64,000 nucleotides of DNA from Paenibacillus turicensis (GTDB lineage: Bacteria > Bacillota > Bacilli > Paenibacillales > Paenibacillaceae). The position numbers were made by a program, and so were the translations under genes. Shown here piece by piece: positions 8,983-17,670 of this stretch. The first letter of the stretch is position 1, and each line of letters opens with the position of its first letter. A model generated the notes under the pieces. That model was not told the DNA's origin and searched no databases. It saw only the letters and a list, made by a program, of their open reading frames with translations. The stretch spans positions 1 through 64,000 of the forward strand of contig NZ_JAGGKG010000024.1 of NCBI RefSeq assembly GCF_017873435.1, written 5' to 3'.

Positions 8983-9888
8983 CTGATCGGCTGGATCATT
9001 TATAGACCTTCAAATAATGAAGTGAAGGCGGAAACGTTTGAAATTGATCGCTTTGTTGAAGTAGCTCAGGAGCAGGACATTGAAATAAGGGTGCTTGCAC
9101 CAGAGCAATTTGAATTAATTGTCACCCGGGATGATCGTAAAAGTGTGCTTGTAGATGGTGAAGTTCTCCCATTACCTGATTTTGTATTACCCCGTATGGG
9201 TGCAGGTACGAATTACTTTGGCTTAGCATTGATTCGTCATCTTGAACGATTAGGGGTCAGAACGTTTAATTCCTCACAAAGCATCGATACTGTAAAGGAC
9301 AAACTGTATACGCTTCAAATTTTAGCCGAGCATAACCTGCCTGTTCCTAAAACAATTTTAATTCGTTCTAAGGTGGATGTTGAATTAGTTGAAAAGCATC
9401 TTGGGTTTCCGGCCGTGGTGAAAACCATTTCTGGATCGCAAGGTAGTGGTGTATTTTTAGCTGAGACGAAATCCAAATTTATTGATCTAGTAGAAATGAT
9501 TAACGCCTACAAAGAAAATGCAACAATGATTATTCAGGAGTTTGTGGAATCTAGTCGTGGCATGGATTTGCGTGTAATAACGATTGGTGGCCGAGCGGTT
9601 GCAGCGATGAAACGCACTTCAGGGAATGATAGCTTTAAAGCCAATTATTCAAGAGGCGGTTTTGTAGAGCCGTTTGAGATGAATCCTGAGGTGGAGTGGT
9701 TGGCGCTTGAAACGTCACGTCTGCTGAATTTAGATATTGCAGGTATTGATTTATTGTTTGATGGGGAGCATTACAAAATTTGTGAAGCCAACTCTTCTCC
9801 TGGATTTGAAGGCTTAGAATCCTGCTGCAATGTCAATATAGCAGATGAAATTTATAACTTTTTAAGGGTAAGATTAAATCGTTTTTAG
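8983..9888 (+). CDS. RimK-family ATP-grasp ligase, probable CTG start
   Basis: ATP-grasp enzyme forming an amide bond between an amino acid and a carboxylate (RimK/LysX/CoA-like group); substrate unknown. The central ATP-grasp domain is clear: VPKTILIRS, FPAVVKTISGSQGSGVFL, IIQEFVESSRGMDLRVITIGG, and metal-binding IDLLFDGEHYKICEANSSPGFEGLE. The first GTG (9022) would cut off the beginning of the N-terminal domain. The frame stays open upstream through GWIIYRPSNNE, a typical start of this family, to CTG 8983, which has GGGGGAG five bases before it. No ATG, GTG or TTG lies there. The product would be about 301 residues. Confidence 0.8.
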   Translation: MIGWIIYRPSNNEVKAETFEIDRFVEVAQEQDIEIRVLAPEQFELIVTRDDRKSVLVDGEVLPLPDFVLPRMGAGTNYFGLALIRHLERLGVRTFNSSQSIDTVKDKLYTLQILAEHNLPVPKTILIRSKVDVELVEKHLGFPAVVKTISGSQGSGVFLAETKSKFIDLVEMINAYKENATMIIQEFVESSRGMDLRVITIGGRAVAAMKRTSGNDSFKANYSRGGFVEPFEMNPEVEWLALETSRLLNLDIAGIDLLFDGEHYKICEANSSPGFEGLESCCNVNIADEIYNFLRVRLNRF

Positions 9889-9904
9889 TGGGTAAGTATT
9901 TTGA

Positions 9905-10594
9905 CTACATGCTAAGTCTCTTTAGCTCACAAGCAAAATCAAAGGCCTCCAATCTTTGTATCGCTTGGGGTAATGAGTCTCCCCACACGTATACGCCTTG
10001 CTGATGTCCTAATAAAATGGGAATGTCTGGCTGAAGCGTGTTCGCTACTATTTGAGTCGGAGTAATACAATTTGCTATTTCTTGCTGAGAGAGAGCTGGG
10101 AAAATTGGAATATTAAGTGTGTTATCTAGACTTGAATCTAAATCGGCACATCTCGTCACTTCGTTATGATCCAAGCTAACATAAGATTGCGTATGAAAGT
10201 GGTCGCTAATCTCGTAATGTAGTGGCTTATGGATATGCAAAATCGCATTACAGCCCGTTAACCGATATATTTTTGCATGAATAGAGGCTTCCTTGTCTGA
10301 AGTAACCTTGGTTGCTTCACAAGGTAAGCCTTTTTCATTTATAAAAATAAAGTTTGGTTGAAAAGGATAGGAGGCAGAGGATATGGAGCCAACAACGGGC
10401 TGAGAGTGTTCTTTTGGATTCATATTAATTGCAAAATAGTAGCTTAAAGGGTCATAAGGGCCAACTCTCATGGAAATGCTGCCACAGCCTGCAGGAAAAC
10501 AATGTTTTTGTTGCAGGGCATGGTAGGTGCTCTGCAACGTGTTTAACACGGTTATCTTTTCTGCCGTTGAAATGAGACTAAAATCCATTTCCAT
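9905..10594 (-). CDS. Class II aldolase/adducin-fold protein, MtnB-like
   Basis: 229 residues, resembling methylthioribulose-1-phosphate dehydratase (MtnB) of methionine salvage. Visible family signs: FPAGCGSISMRVG near the N-terminus, the zinc-ligand pair in AILHIHKP, and the third His with the typical tail GHQQGVYVWGDSLPQAIQRLEAF. Start has GAAAGGAGAAG upstream. No other mtn gene is in the window; it follows proC by 89 bp on the same strand. It could be another class II aldolase-like enzyme, so the specific substrate is uncertain. Confidence 0.68.
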   Translation of the reverse strand: MEMDFSLISTAEKITVLNTLQSTYHALQQKHCFPAGCGSISMRVGPYDPLSYYFAINMNPKEHSQPVVGSISSASYPFQPNFIFINEKGLPCEATKVTSDKEASIHAKIYRLTGCNAILHIHKPLHYEISDHFHTQSYVSLDHNEVTRCADLDSSLDNTLNIPIFPALSQQEIANCITPTQIVANTLQPDIPILLGHQQGVYVWGDSLPQAIQRLEAFDFACELKRLSM

Positions 10595-10683
10595 CTTCTC
10601 CTTTCCTTTTCTGTGTACACATTAAGTTAACTTCAGCAAACTTATTTAAATTACCTATTTTACTAGTTATAGCTATAGCTACA

Positions 10684-11595
10684 CTACAGCAACGATGTCT
10701 TGACAGCTTCGCCCATTTCGTGCGAACGTGCTGCACAACGATGAACAGCCGCCTTAACGGTATTTGTAAAATCACCTTGATCTAATACTGCAAGTGCAGC
10801 TTGAGTTGAGCCGTTTGGCGAAGTAATATCCTTCCGTAGCTTGGCAGGCTCTTCGCCTGTATGCAGCATCATCTCAGCAGCGCCTTTAACCGTCTGAACG
10901 GTCAGTTGCCTCGCTTGATCTGGAGACAAACCACCTTCGACCCCCGCTGCAATCATCGCTTCCATCATGTAATAAATATAAGCAGGGCCACTGCCGGATA
11001 TCCCTGTTAAGATGTCTAGCTTTTCCTCCGGGATCACAGCTACCATACCTACAGCTTCAAAAATTGCTAATATCTGCTCAGTTGCTTGTTCATTAACTTC
11101 ATCGGAAAAAGATAAGCCAGTTACACCAAGGCCAATTGAGCTTGATGTATTTGGCATCGTACGTGCAATCGGAAGTGATTGTCCTAGTAATGCTTGAATC
11201 GTCGCGATCGATAAACCAGCAATGAGTGAAACGATGGTTTGTCCAGCATGAAGGAGAGGGGCAACTGCTTTAATAGCGTTACCCGCATCCTTTGGTTTCA
11301 TCGCAAGCACAACGATATTTGCTTCTTTTAACAGCTTATGCTTGGTCTGCTCTTCATATCCAACCTGTACACCATATTTTTGCTGGAGTTCATTTAATCT
11401 AGTCTCATTACTACGATTGAGCATTGAAATTTGCCCTGCGTCAACCACTTGATTATGAATGAGACCACGAACAATTGCTTCAGCCATCGAGCCTGCACCA
11501 TAAAAGCAAATCGTGGGTGACGTATTCATTGCCACGTTTACATTATTACCTACATTTTTTTGATTCCCTAGGTTCTCGTTATCCCTTATCGTCAT
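10684..11595 (-). CDS. proC: Pyrroline-5-carboxylate reductase
   Basis: Last step of proline synthesis: NAD(P)H reduction of pyrroline-5-carboxylate. 303 residues: Rossmann motif FYGAGSMAEAIVRGL, VVLAMKP, and the C-terminal signature SGSGPAYIYYMMEAM plus TSPNGSTQAAL. The N-terminus is about 20 residues longer than usual before the Rossmann fold, but the ribosome site (AAGGAG, 9 bases upstream) supports this start. Third gene of proB-proA-proC, 26 bp after proA, under the proline T-box. Confidence 0.95.
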   Translation of the reverse strand: MTIRDNENLGNQKNVGNNVNVAMNTSPTICFYGAGSMAEAIVRGLIHNQVVDAGQISMLNRSNETRLNELQQKYGVQVGYEEQTKHKLLKEANIVVLAMKPKDAGNAIKAVAPLLHAGQTIVSLIAGLSIATIQALLGQSLPIARTMPNTSSSIGLGVTGLSFSDEVNEQATEQILAIFEAVGMVAVIPEEKLDILTGISGSGPAYIYYMMEAMIAAGVEGGLSPDQARQLTVQTVKGAAEMMLHTGEEPAKLRKDITSPNGSTQAALAVLDQGDFTNTVKAAVHRCAARSHEMGEAVKTSLL

Positions 11596-11621
11596 GAAGC
11601 ATAACTCCTTTCCTTAGTTTG

Positions 11622-12869
11622 TTAACTCCTAATCTGTCCGTTGCCTTGAATGAAATATTTGCTTGAGGTTAGTGCTGGTAACCCCATTGGTCCTCTAGCA
11701 TGAAGCTTTTGCGTGCTGATTCCGATTTCTGCACCAAATCCAAATTCAAAGCCATCTGTAAAGCGAGTAGAAGCATTATGATAAACTGCCGCCGCATCAA
11801 TTTCACGTTGGAAACGAGACGCCAATTCATTGTCATTTGTTACAATACATTCAGAATGCTTTGTACCGTAGGTTGCAATGTGCTGTAATGCCTCATCCAT
11901 GTTGGTGACAATCTTTACGTTTAAAATGTAGTCGTTATATTCGGTTGCGTAATCCTCAGCAGTTGCTGTCTTCGCCCAAGGTACAAGCTTTAATGTCTTT
12001 TCACACCCACGAAGCTCTACACTAGCCTCCTTAAAAGCAAATGCTAATTCATTTAAATGTTCATGTGCATAGTCTTCATGGAGCAGTAAGGTTTCCATTG
12101 CGTTGCAGACAGAAGGACGTTGAGCCTTGGCATTCAAGCTAATGGATGTTGCCATAGCAGGATCTGCATTTTTATCGATATAGGTGTGACAAATGCCTGC
12201 GCCGGTTTCAATGACAGGAACAGTCGCGTTTTTCACGACATGCTGAATTAAAGAACTACCCCCACGAGGGATGATGACGTCAAGTAGACCGTTTAACTGT
12301 AGCATATCGTCCACGGAGGAGCGATTTGAATCCTCAATAAGCTGAAGGGCGTCCGCAGGGATATCGCTTTGTGCAAGTGCTTCATGAATGACGGCTACAA
12401 TTTGACGATTGGAGGAAATGGCGGCTGAACCCCCACGTAAAACTACGGCATTTCCTGTTTTTAAGCACAAGCCAGCGGCATCAACAGTCACATTTGGACG
12501 AGCCTCATAAATAATACCGATGACACCGATAGGCACACGACGTTGCACAATATGCAGTCCATTTGGTCGATCAATCGTGGCAAGGGTTTCTCCAACAGGA
12601 TCAGGCAAGCTAACGATTTGTCTTAGACCATCTGCAATGCCAGCAATGCGCTCCTCATTTAAAGCTAAGCGATCTAACAAGGAAGGGGAGGTTCCGTTTT
12701 CCTTTCCATGCTTTAAATCCTCTTCATTTGCAGCAATAATCGAAGGGGCTTGTTCCACTAAAGCATCTGCGGCAAGTAATAAGGCTTTATTTTTTTGCTC
12801 TGTCGTATTTTGACTTAATCGATGTGCAGCTTTTGCTGCTAACTCTGCTTTTAACTGGACTTCACTCAT
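11622..12869 (-). CDS. proA: Gamma-glutamyl phosphate reductase
   Basis: Second step of proline synthesis, reducing gamma-glutamyl phosphate to glutamate semialdehyde. 415 residues, full length for the aldehyde-dehydrogenase-fold ProA: PIGVIGIIYEARPNVTVDA, VVLRGGSAA, the catalytic-cysteine region AQRPSVCNAMETLL, and FTDGFEFGFGAEIGISTQ near the end. Lies 50 bp after proB, with which it works in sequence. Confidence 0.96.
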   Translation of the reverse strand: MSEVQLKAELAAKAAHRLSQNTTEQKNKALLLAADALVEQAPSIIAANEEDLKHGKENGTSPSLLDRLALNEERIAGIADGLRQIVSLPDPVGETLATIDRPNGLHIVQRRVPIGVIGIIYEARPNVTVDAAGLCLKTGNAVVLRGGSAAISSNRQIVAVIHEALAQSDIPADALQLIEDSNRSSVDDMLQLNGLLDVIIPRGGSSLIQHVVKNATVPVIETGAGICHTYIDKNADPAMATSISLNAKAQRPSVCNAMETLLLHEDYAHEHLNELAFAFKEASVELRGCEKTLKLVPWAKTATAEDYATEYNDYILNVKIVTNMDEALQHIATYGTKHSECIVTNDNELASRFQREIDAAAVYHNASTRFTDGFEFGFGAEIGISTQKLHARGPMGLPALTSSKYFIQGNGQIRS

Positions 12870-12919
12870 GGATAAATCCTCCTTTTAAAATTCAATATAC
12901 TCCTAAAGTGTAACGAAAT

Positions 12920-14023
12920 TTATTTTAATGAGATCCATTCATCACGATGAATCACTTCAAGACGGTGTATGCCGTCGATTTTTTTAATAACGTCACCACT
13001 CGATAATCCTAAAATCCCACTAAGCTGTGCTGTATCATAGTTAACAACACCTCTACCTAACAGCTCTTGTTTTGCATTTACAACCTCAACCACGTCCCCT
13101 GCGTGAAAATGCCCCTTAACTCCGCATACACCAACAGGTAACAAGCTCCGTCCACCTTGGAGCAGGGCTTCTTCTGCACCTTGATCGACCTCTAGGGTAC
13201 CAATTGGGGTGGATAAAAAGCCTAACCATTGTTTTTTGCGAGGTAAGGCATTTGCTTGTGTAGAGAAGTAGGTGCCTTTTCCTTTGCCTTGAATAATGTG
13301 GAGTAGCTCATTTGCTTGCTTCATTTTTCCGACAAAGACAGGGACACCACTACGGGTAGCAATTTTAGCGGCATCAATTTTGGAGCGCATGCCTCCTGTA
13401 CCGACGGCACTTCCAGCCCCACCTGCAATGCTGTAAATATGTTCATTAATATCCTCTACAGTGCTAATTCTAGTCGCAGCAGGGTCGATACGAGGGTCCT
13501 TTGTGTATAAACCATCCATGTCTGTCAAAATGATTAATTGCTCGGCTCTAAGTAAATTCGCAACAAGCGCAGATAACGTATCATTATCGCCAAATTTCAG
13601 TTCATTTAAGGAAACCGTATCATTTTCATTAATGATTGGTAGAACAGCATGTTTTAAAAGCTCCTCAATTGCCATACTCGCATTGCCGGTATGCTTACGA
13701 TTTTGAAAATCTGAACGAGTTAGCAAAATTTGTGCAGTGACGATACCATGCTGGTGTAACGCTTCTCTATACTTTTGCATTAATAAGGCTTGACCCACGG
13801 CTGCGGCGGCTTGCTTTTCATGTAATAAATGAGGGCGTTCAAGAAAGCCCATTTCCCTAAAACCTGCGGCAACCGCACCAGAAGTAACAAGTACAGGCTG
13901 ATATCCTGCTGCGTGAATAGTTGCTAGCTCTGCTGCAAAATAAGTAATCGCTTGCTCGTTAATCCCCCCTTCAGGGGTAGTTAGCGAGCTGCTCCCGATT
14001 TTAATGACAATCCGGTGTAACAT
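12920..14023 (-). CDS. proB: Glutamate 5-kinase with PUA domain
   Basis: First, usually feedback-inhibited, step of proline synthesis. 367 residues: N-terminal amino-acid-kinase domain (KIGSSSLTTPEGG, VTSGAVAAG, INENDTVS, FGDNDTLSALVA, ILTDMDGLYTKDPR, GTGGMRSKIDAAKIA) and a C-terminal PUA domain from about residue 270. First gene of the operon, about 30 bp after the T-box terminator. Confidence 0.96.
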   Translation of the reverse strand: MLHRIVIKIGSSSLTTPEGGINEQAITYFAAELATIHAAGYQPVLVTSGAVAAGFREMGFLERPHLLHEKQAAAAVGQALLMQKYREALHQHGIVTAQILLTRSDFQNRKHTGNASMAIEELLKHAVLPIINENDTVSLNELKFGDNDTLSALVANLLRAEQLIILTDMDGLYTKDPRIDPAATRISTVEDINEHIYSIAGGAGSAVGTGGMRSKIDAAKIATRSGVPVFVGKMKQANELLHIIQGKGKGTYFSTQANALPRKKQWLGFLSTPIGTLEVDQGAEEALLQGGRSLLPVGVCGVKGHFHAGDVVEVVNAKQELLGRGVVNYDTAQLSGILGLSSGDVIKKIDGIHRLEVIHRDEWISLK

Positions 14024-14051
14024 AGGTTCACTCCCTTAGTAACAACTTATA

Positions 14052-14340
14052 ACAAAAAAACCTTCATCCATTTGCTTATGCAAAGGACGAAAGTTTAATT
14101 TCCGCGGTACCACCTTTGTTGATGAAAGATTTATCTGTTCATCCAACTCTAAGCCTGTAACAGAGGCACTGTCCGAAGTATATTCGGCCGTTCAGGGGTA
14201 GGATTCAGAGAATTCGCATTGTTGTAAATTCTTTCAGCCTGTGGAATTTACTCTCTAACTGCAATGCTGTGTTTTACTCTTACTGGTCCCTTCAACACGT
14301 TTCGTGTTTATTCATTTTATTGCTTTATTGCGCTAATGAA
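14052..14340 (-). promoter_or_regulatory. T-box riboswitch, proline-specific, upstream of proBAC
   Basis: On the minus strand the conserved T-box AAGGTGGTACCGCGG (complement of about 14102-14116) precedes a terminator stem (14061-14093) with a run of T before proB. The stem I region contains AGTAAGAG and a facing CTCTGAAT-CCT-A; the specifier triplet is CCU (complement of 14200-14202), a proline codon, matching the genes controlled. Uncharged tRNA-Pro should pair with the specifier and the T-box to give read-through. This accounts for most of the 395-bp gap. Confidence 0.93.
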
Positions 14341-14354
14341 TATTAATTATTGAT

Positions 14355-14383
14355 AGAATACCACGGGGATGTAATCATTGCAA
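14355..14383 (-). promoter_or_regulatory. Promoter of the proBAC leader
   Basis: On the minus strand TTGCAA (complement of 14378-14383), exactly 17 bp, then TATTCT (complement of 14355-14360). It is placed just before the T-box leader. Confidence 0.65.
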
Positions 14384-14418
14384 AACAATTCTAAACGAAA
14401 CTTAAATACCTGACTCAA

Positions 14419-15351
14419 TTAGGCGTGATCCGTATCCTTCTGCATTTCAATCATATGACTTGGCATAACGGCTTGGAACGTAGCAATAAAAGCTTCAGCG
14501 GCCTTGGATAAATAGCGTCCTTTACGATAGGCAATAATCAGGGTTCGGCTTGGTGATGGATCTAATGGAAGAAAAACCGGAGTTAATTCACTACTTTTGG
14601 CACGTGCAATTAACCGTGGTACAAGGGATACCCCCATGCCTGCTGCAACTAGTGATTGTACAGTCTCCATATTGTTGCTTTCAAACACGACATTAGGTTC
14701 AAAACCCGCCTCCTTGCACAATTCAAGCGCTAGTCTACGGAAACCTTGCCCCTTTTTCAACAAAATGAAAGGTTCATCTGCTAGCTGAGCAAGCTTAACT
14801 GACTTATGAAGCTGACCAGATTGGGCTAAAGGATGCTCAGGTGGAACCGCAAGATCAATTTTTTCCTCTCCTATAATTTCATAGGTTAATGTTGGTTCTT
14901 GTAGTGGCAGGGATAACAAGCTTAAATCGGTTCCCCCTCCAGCCGTTAGCTTTTCTAAATGTAAGGAGCTGTCCTCAAGCAAAGTAACGTCAATGTGTGG
15001 ATAAGCGGCCTTAAAAGCAGGCAACACATACGGTAATAAATGGGAGCCTGTGATCGGCATACTACCGATATGTACACGACCAGCACGTAGCTGTGATATA
15101 TCGTCCATCTCTTGTCTTAATTGCTCCACAGCATCCATGATCCCTCTAGCATGAGTGATAAAGCTTTCGCCTGCATGGGTTAGCTCAACAGAGCTTGTAT
15201 TGCGGTGAAAAAGCTTAACTCCTAGCTCCTGCTCTAGTTTGGATAACTGCTGACTAAGAGAAGGCTGGGCGATATGTAGTTTTTCCGCTGCTCTTGAAAA
15301 GTTTTTGGTTTCTGCAATTTGTAATGTGTATTGAAGCTGTCGAAATTCCAT
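14419..15351 (-). CDS. LysR-family transcriptional regulator, probable leuCD regulator
   Basis: 310 residues. N-terminal winged helix-turn-helix typical of LysR proteins (MEFRQLQYTLQIAE, FSRAAEKLHIAQPSLSQQ, LEQELGVKLFHR) and a C-terminal periplasmic-binding-like effector domain (about 90-300). ATG at 15351 chosen from AGGAGTG 10 bases upstream; the longer frame from 15420 would run through its own promoter. A dyad in its promoter recurs before leuC, so it probably represses itself and controls leucine synthesis, perhaps sensing a pathway intermediate. Confidence 0.85.
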   Translation of the reverse strand: MEFRQLQYTLQIAETKNFSRAAEKLHIAQPSLSQQLSKLEQELGVKLFHRNTSSVELTHAGESFITHARGIMDAVEQLRQEMDDISQLRAGRVHIGSMPITGSHLLPYVLPAFKAAYPHIDVTLLEDSSLHLEKLTAGGGTDLSLLSLPLQEPTLTYEIIGEEKIDLAVPPEHPLAQSGQLHKSVKLAQLADEPFILLKKGQGFRRLALELCKEAGFEPNVVFESNNMETVQSLVAAGMGVSLVPRLIARAKSSELTPVFLPLDPSPSRTLIIAYRKGRYLSKAAEAFIATFQAVMPSHMIEMQKDTDHA

Positions 15352-15391
15352 TGTGTTGCTCACTCCTGATTTATGTTTTTTGCTATAGAAT

Positions 15392-15420
15392 ATAATATCA
15401 TTATAGGTTCTACCTATCAA
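15392..15420 (-). promoter_or_regulatory. Promoter of the LysR-type gene with overlapping dyad
   Basis: On the minus strand TTGATA (complement of 15415-15420), 17 bp, TATTAT (complement of 15392-15397). The dyad ATAGGTTCTACCTAT (15403-15417) covers the -35 and spacer, the expected place for autorepression. Confidence 0.65.
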
Positions 15421-15505
15421 TTAAGCTGTGACTTCAAAGAAATTAGAAATGAGACTAGGTGTTAGAGTATAATATAAAGCAACACTTGTTATAGGAGGTT
15501 TTTTT

Positions 15506-16054
15506 GTGAAAGTATGGAAGGAAATTCGTGGTTGGGGATTATCCATCATTATTGGGTTTGTGCTTAGTGTTATTATTGGTATTTTTGTTATCCAACCCTA
15601 CAGAGTAGATGGGCATTCTATGGAACCTACTTTAAATGATACGCAACGTATTTTTGCTTGGAAAACAGTGCATACATTAAGTAAGCTTCCTGCTTATGAG
15701 GATATTGTCATTATTGATAGTCGTGTTGATCGTAAACGCACGTTGTTTGATGATATTAAAGAAAATCCAATTGTGCAATTGTTTTCAGGTAACGGATCAG
15801 ATGAAATCTTTTTTGTGAAGCGGGTAATTGGTTTGCCTGGGGATAAAATTGAAATTAAGGAAGGGCATCTATATCGTAATGGAAAAGAAGTAGATGAGCC
15901 CTACATTAAAGAACCGATGATGGCGGGGATGGATCAAAGCTGGGAGATTCCAGAAAATCATATTTTTGTAATGGGAGATAACCGTAATCATAGTAAGGAT
16001 AGCCGTATCATTGGTCCCATTCCGTTAACACATGTGATGGGTGTAGATTTATAA
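15506..16054 (+). CDS. Signal peptidase I, short C-terminus
   Basis: Type I signal peptidase that removes signal peptides from exported proteins. 182 residues: one N-terminal membrane helix (about 9-29), catalytic serine in GHSMEPTL, catalytic lysine in FFVKRVIGLPGDKIEI, and the MGDNRNHSKDSR box. GTG start with ATAGGAGG upstream. After SRIIGPIPLTHVMG the frame ends almost at once (VDL-stop), while relatives usually continue for about 10-15 residues. The catalytic dyad is complete, so it may still be active. Confidence 0.9.
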   Translation: MKVWKEIRGWGLSIIIGFVLSVIIGIFVIQPYRVDGHSMEPTLNDTQRIFAWKTVHTLSKLPAYEDIVIIDSRVDRKRTLFDDIKENPIVQLFSGNGSDEIFFVKRVIGLPGDKIEIKEGHLYRNGKEVDEPYIKEPMMAGMDQSWEIPENHIFVMGDNRNHSKDSRIIGPIPLTHVMGVDL

Positions 16055-16307
16055 GCGGAATAGGCGTATACCTGTTTCGCTTTGTGATATAGTAATAAGC
16101 ATAGAAAATCAAACATTCTAGGGTGAGAATGAAAAGCCGGCAGGGAGCAGATGTTGGTGAATTTTCGATCTATACAAGGCACTTTTACGTAGGCCTACTC
16201 TGGGTAAGTCAAGGAAAAGTAACACAGTAGAGGGCGAAAAGGCGGGAACAGATGAACCTGAATGAGATTTCAAACGCGCCCAAGCACAGACAAAGGAGAA
16301 GAATGAC
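16055..16307. other. Purine-rich 250-bp leader/intergenic region
   Basis: The region between the signal peptidase and oxidoreductase genes is richer in G and A than its surroundings. It contains a short ATG frame and the partial dyad AGGC...ACGTAGGCCT, but no convincing gene, terminator or riboswitch consensus was recognised. Confidence 0.3.
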
Positions 16308-17372
16308 ATGAGCGAAAAAATCTATTCCTTAGTAGTGATTGGATACGGGGGAATGGGCAGTCAGCATGTTCGTATGCTTGAGAAGGTGGATCGAATTAAA
16401 GTTACAGGTATGTACGATACTAAGCAAGCTAGATTAGATGAAGCTGCATCACAAGGCTTTAAGACGTATGATTCTCTTGAATCGGTATTAACTGATGCCA
16501 CCGTAGATATTATGTTAATTGCAACGCCAAATGATAACCATCATGACATTGCTGTTCGTGGTATGCAAGCAGGTAAGCATATTATTTGTGAAAAACCAGC
16601 GATGCTTAATAGTGGGGAAATTGAAGATGTGATGCAGGTATCTGAAAAAACAGGCAAGCTGTTTATGGTACATCAGAATCGCCGTTGGGACGAAGATTAT
16701 TTAGCTGTGAAGAAGCTGATGGACGAAAATACATTAGGTGAAGTATTTTACTTAGAAACAAGAGTACACGGCTCCAGAGGTATTCCTGGAGATTGGCGAC
16801 ATGAAGCAAGCCGAGGTGGCGGAATGGTGCTAGATTGGGGGGTACATTTACTCGATCGTTTATTACTATTGTTCCCTGAGCCTGTGACAAGTGTGTATGC
16901 GAAATTAAGTTATATTCTTGGACATCAGGTAGATGACGGGATGAAGGCTTACATAACCTTTGAAAGTGGTAAAACAGCGCTAGTTGAGGTTGGGACTACG
17001 AACTTTATTCCTTTACCATTATGGTATGTGACTGGACGTTATGGTTCAGCTGCCATACAGGATTGGAGTATGAATGGTCAAGTGGCAACGTTGGATCGTG
17101 TCGATGATCATAAAGATGCTGAGCCGATTGTTGCTGGAGCAGGATTAACTAAAACGATGGCCCCTAGAACGAAAAAGGAAGATACAATTACAATAAATCC
17201 AGTGCCTAGAGTAGAATCTGACGTACGAGAATTTTATTATAATTTTATTGATAGCATTGAACAAACTAGCCAGCCAATTGTAAAAAATGAAGAGGTATTA
17301 CGGGTCATGAAGCTAATGGAGGCGATTTTCGAATCGCATAAGTTAGGACAGGCTGTTCAGTTAAACTTATAG
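16308..17372 (+). CDS. Gfo/Idh/MocA-family oxidoreductase
   Basis: NAD(P)-dependent sugar or polyol dehydrogenase family, 354 residues. N-terminal Rossmann fold (VVIGYGGMGSQHVRML), the family EKP signature in HIICEKPAML, and the C-terminal alpha/beta domain with GGGMVLDWGVHLLD, containing the usual catalytic His region. Substrate unknown. CAAAGGAG lies before ATG. Stands alone between signal peptidase and a MITE-like element. Confidence 0.88.
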   Translation: MSEKIYSLVVIGYGGMGSQHVRMLEKVDRIKVTGMYDTKQARLDEAASQGFKTYDSLESVLTDATVDIMLIATPNDNHHDIAVRGMQAGKHIICEKPAMLNSGEIEDVMQVSEKTGKLFMVHQNRRWDEDYLAVKKLMDENTLGEVFYLETRVHGSRGIPGDWRHEASRGGGMVLDWGVHLLDRLLLLFPEPVTSVYAKLSYILGHQVDDGMKAYITFESGKTALVEVGTTNFIPLPLWYVTGRYGSAAIQDWSMNGQVATLDRVDDHKDAEPIVAGAGLTKTMAPRTKKEDTITINPVPRVESDVREFYYNFIDSIEQTSQPIVKNEEVLRVMKLMEAIFESHKLGQAVQLNL

Positions 17373-17387
17373 GTGGCGTATAATTTA

Positions 17388-17587
17388 GGCTCAATTGTAA
17401 TTAGTGTTGACCAATTCCGCTACAGTACAAAGGGTGGTTTCAACCGTTGTTAAGGTTCTGTTTTCTGGAATCAATTGTTTTTGTCTGATGAAAATATAAC
17501 CTTAAAGGCGGCCGCTTTGCTTTTACACCATCCCTTTGCCCTTCCGCCAGTATTGTTTGTTGGTCAATAAAAATTATAGATTAAGCC
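17388..17587 (-). mobile_element. Class B MITE-like element (200 bp)
   Basis: Imperfect terminal repeats: GGCTCAATTGTAATTAGTG at the left, and at the right the complement starting GGCTTAATC. On the minus strand the interior aligns with the 43.5-kb copy over its whole length, including an AGGGATGGTG block and a CCACCCT block before the end. No open frame. No exact target duplication is visible; flanks ATAATTTA and TCAATTAA are only loosely alike. Confidence 0.75.
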
Positions 17588-17624
17588 TCAATTAATGGAT
17601 TAAATACTTATAAATAAAATACTT

Positions 17625-17656
17625 AAGTACCCTTGTTAATTTGGGGTACTTTTTTA
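17625..17656 (+). terminator. Rho-independent terminator
   Basis: Stem AAGTACCC / GGGTACTT (17625-17632 / 17644-17651) followed by six T. It probably ends the oxidoreductase transcript, now separated from its gene by the MITE-like element. Confidence 0.85.
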
Positions 17657-17670
17657 GTTTGATTCCCCTT

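Noticed and set aside
17381-17595. Target duplication at the 17.4-kb element
   Set aside because: Flanks ATAATTTA and TCAATTAA are AT-rich and only partly alike; not good enough to call.
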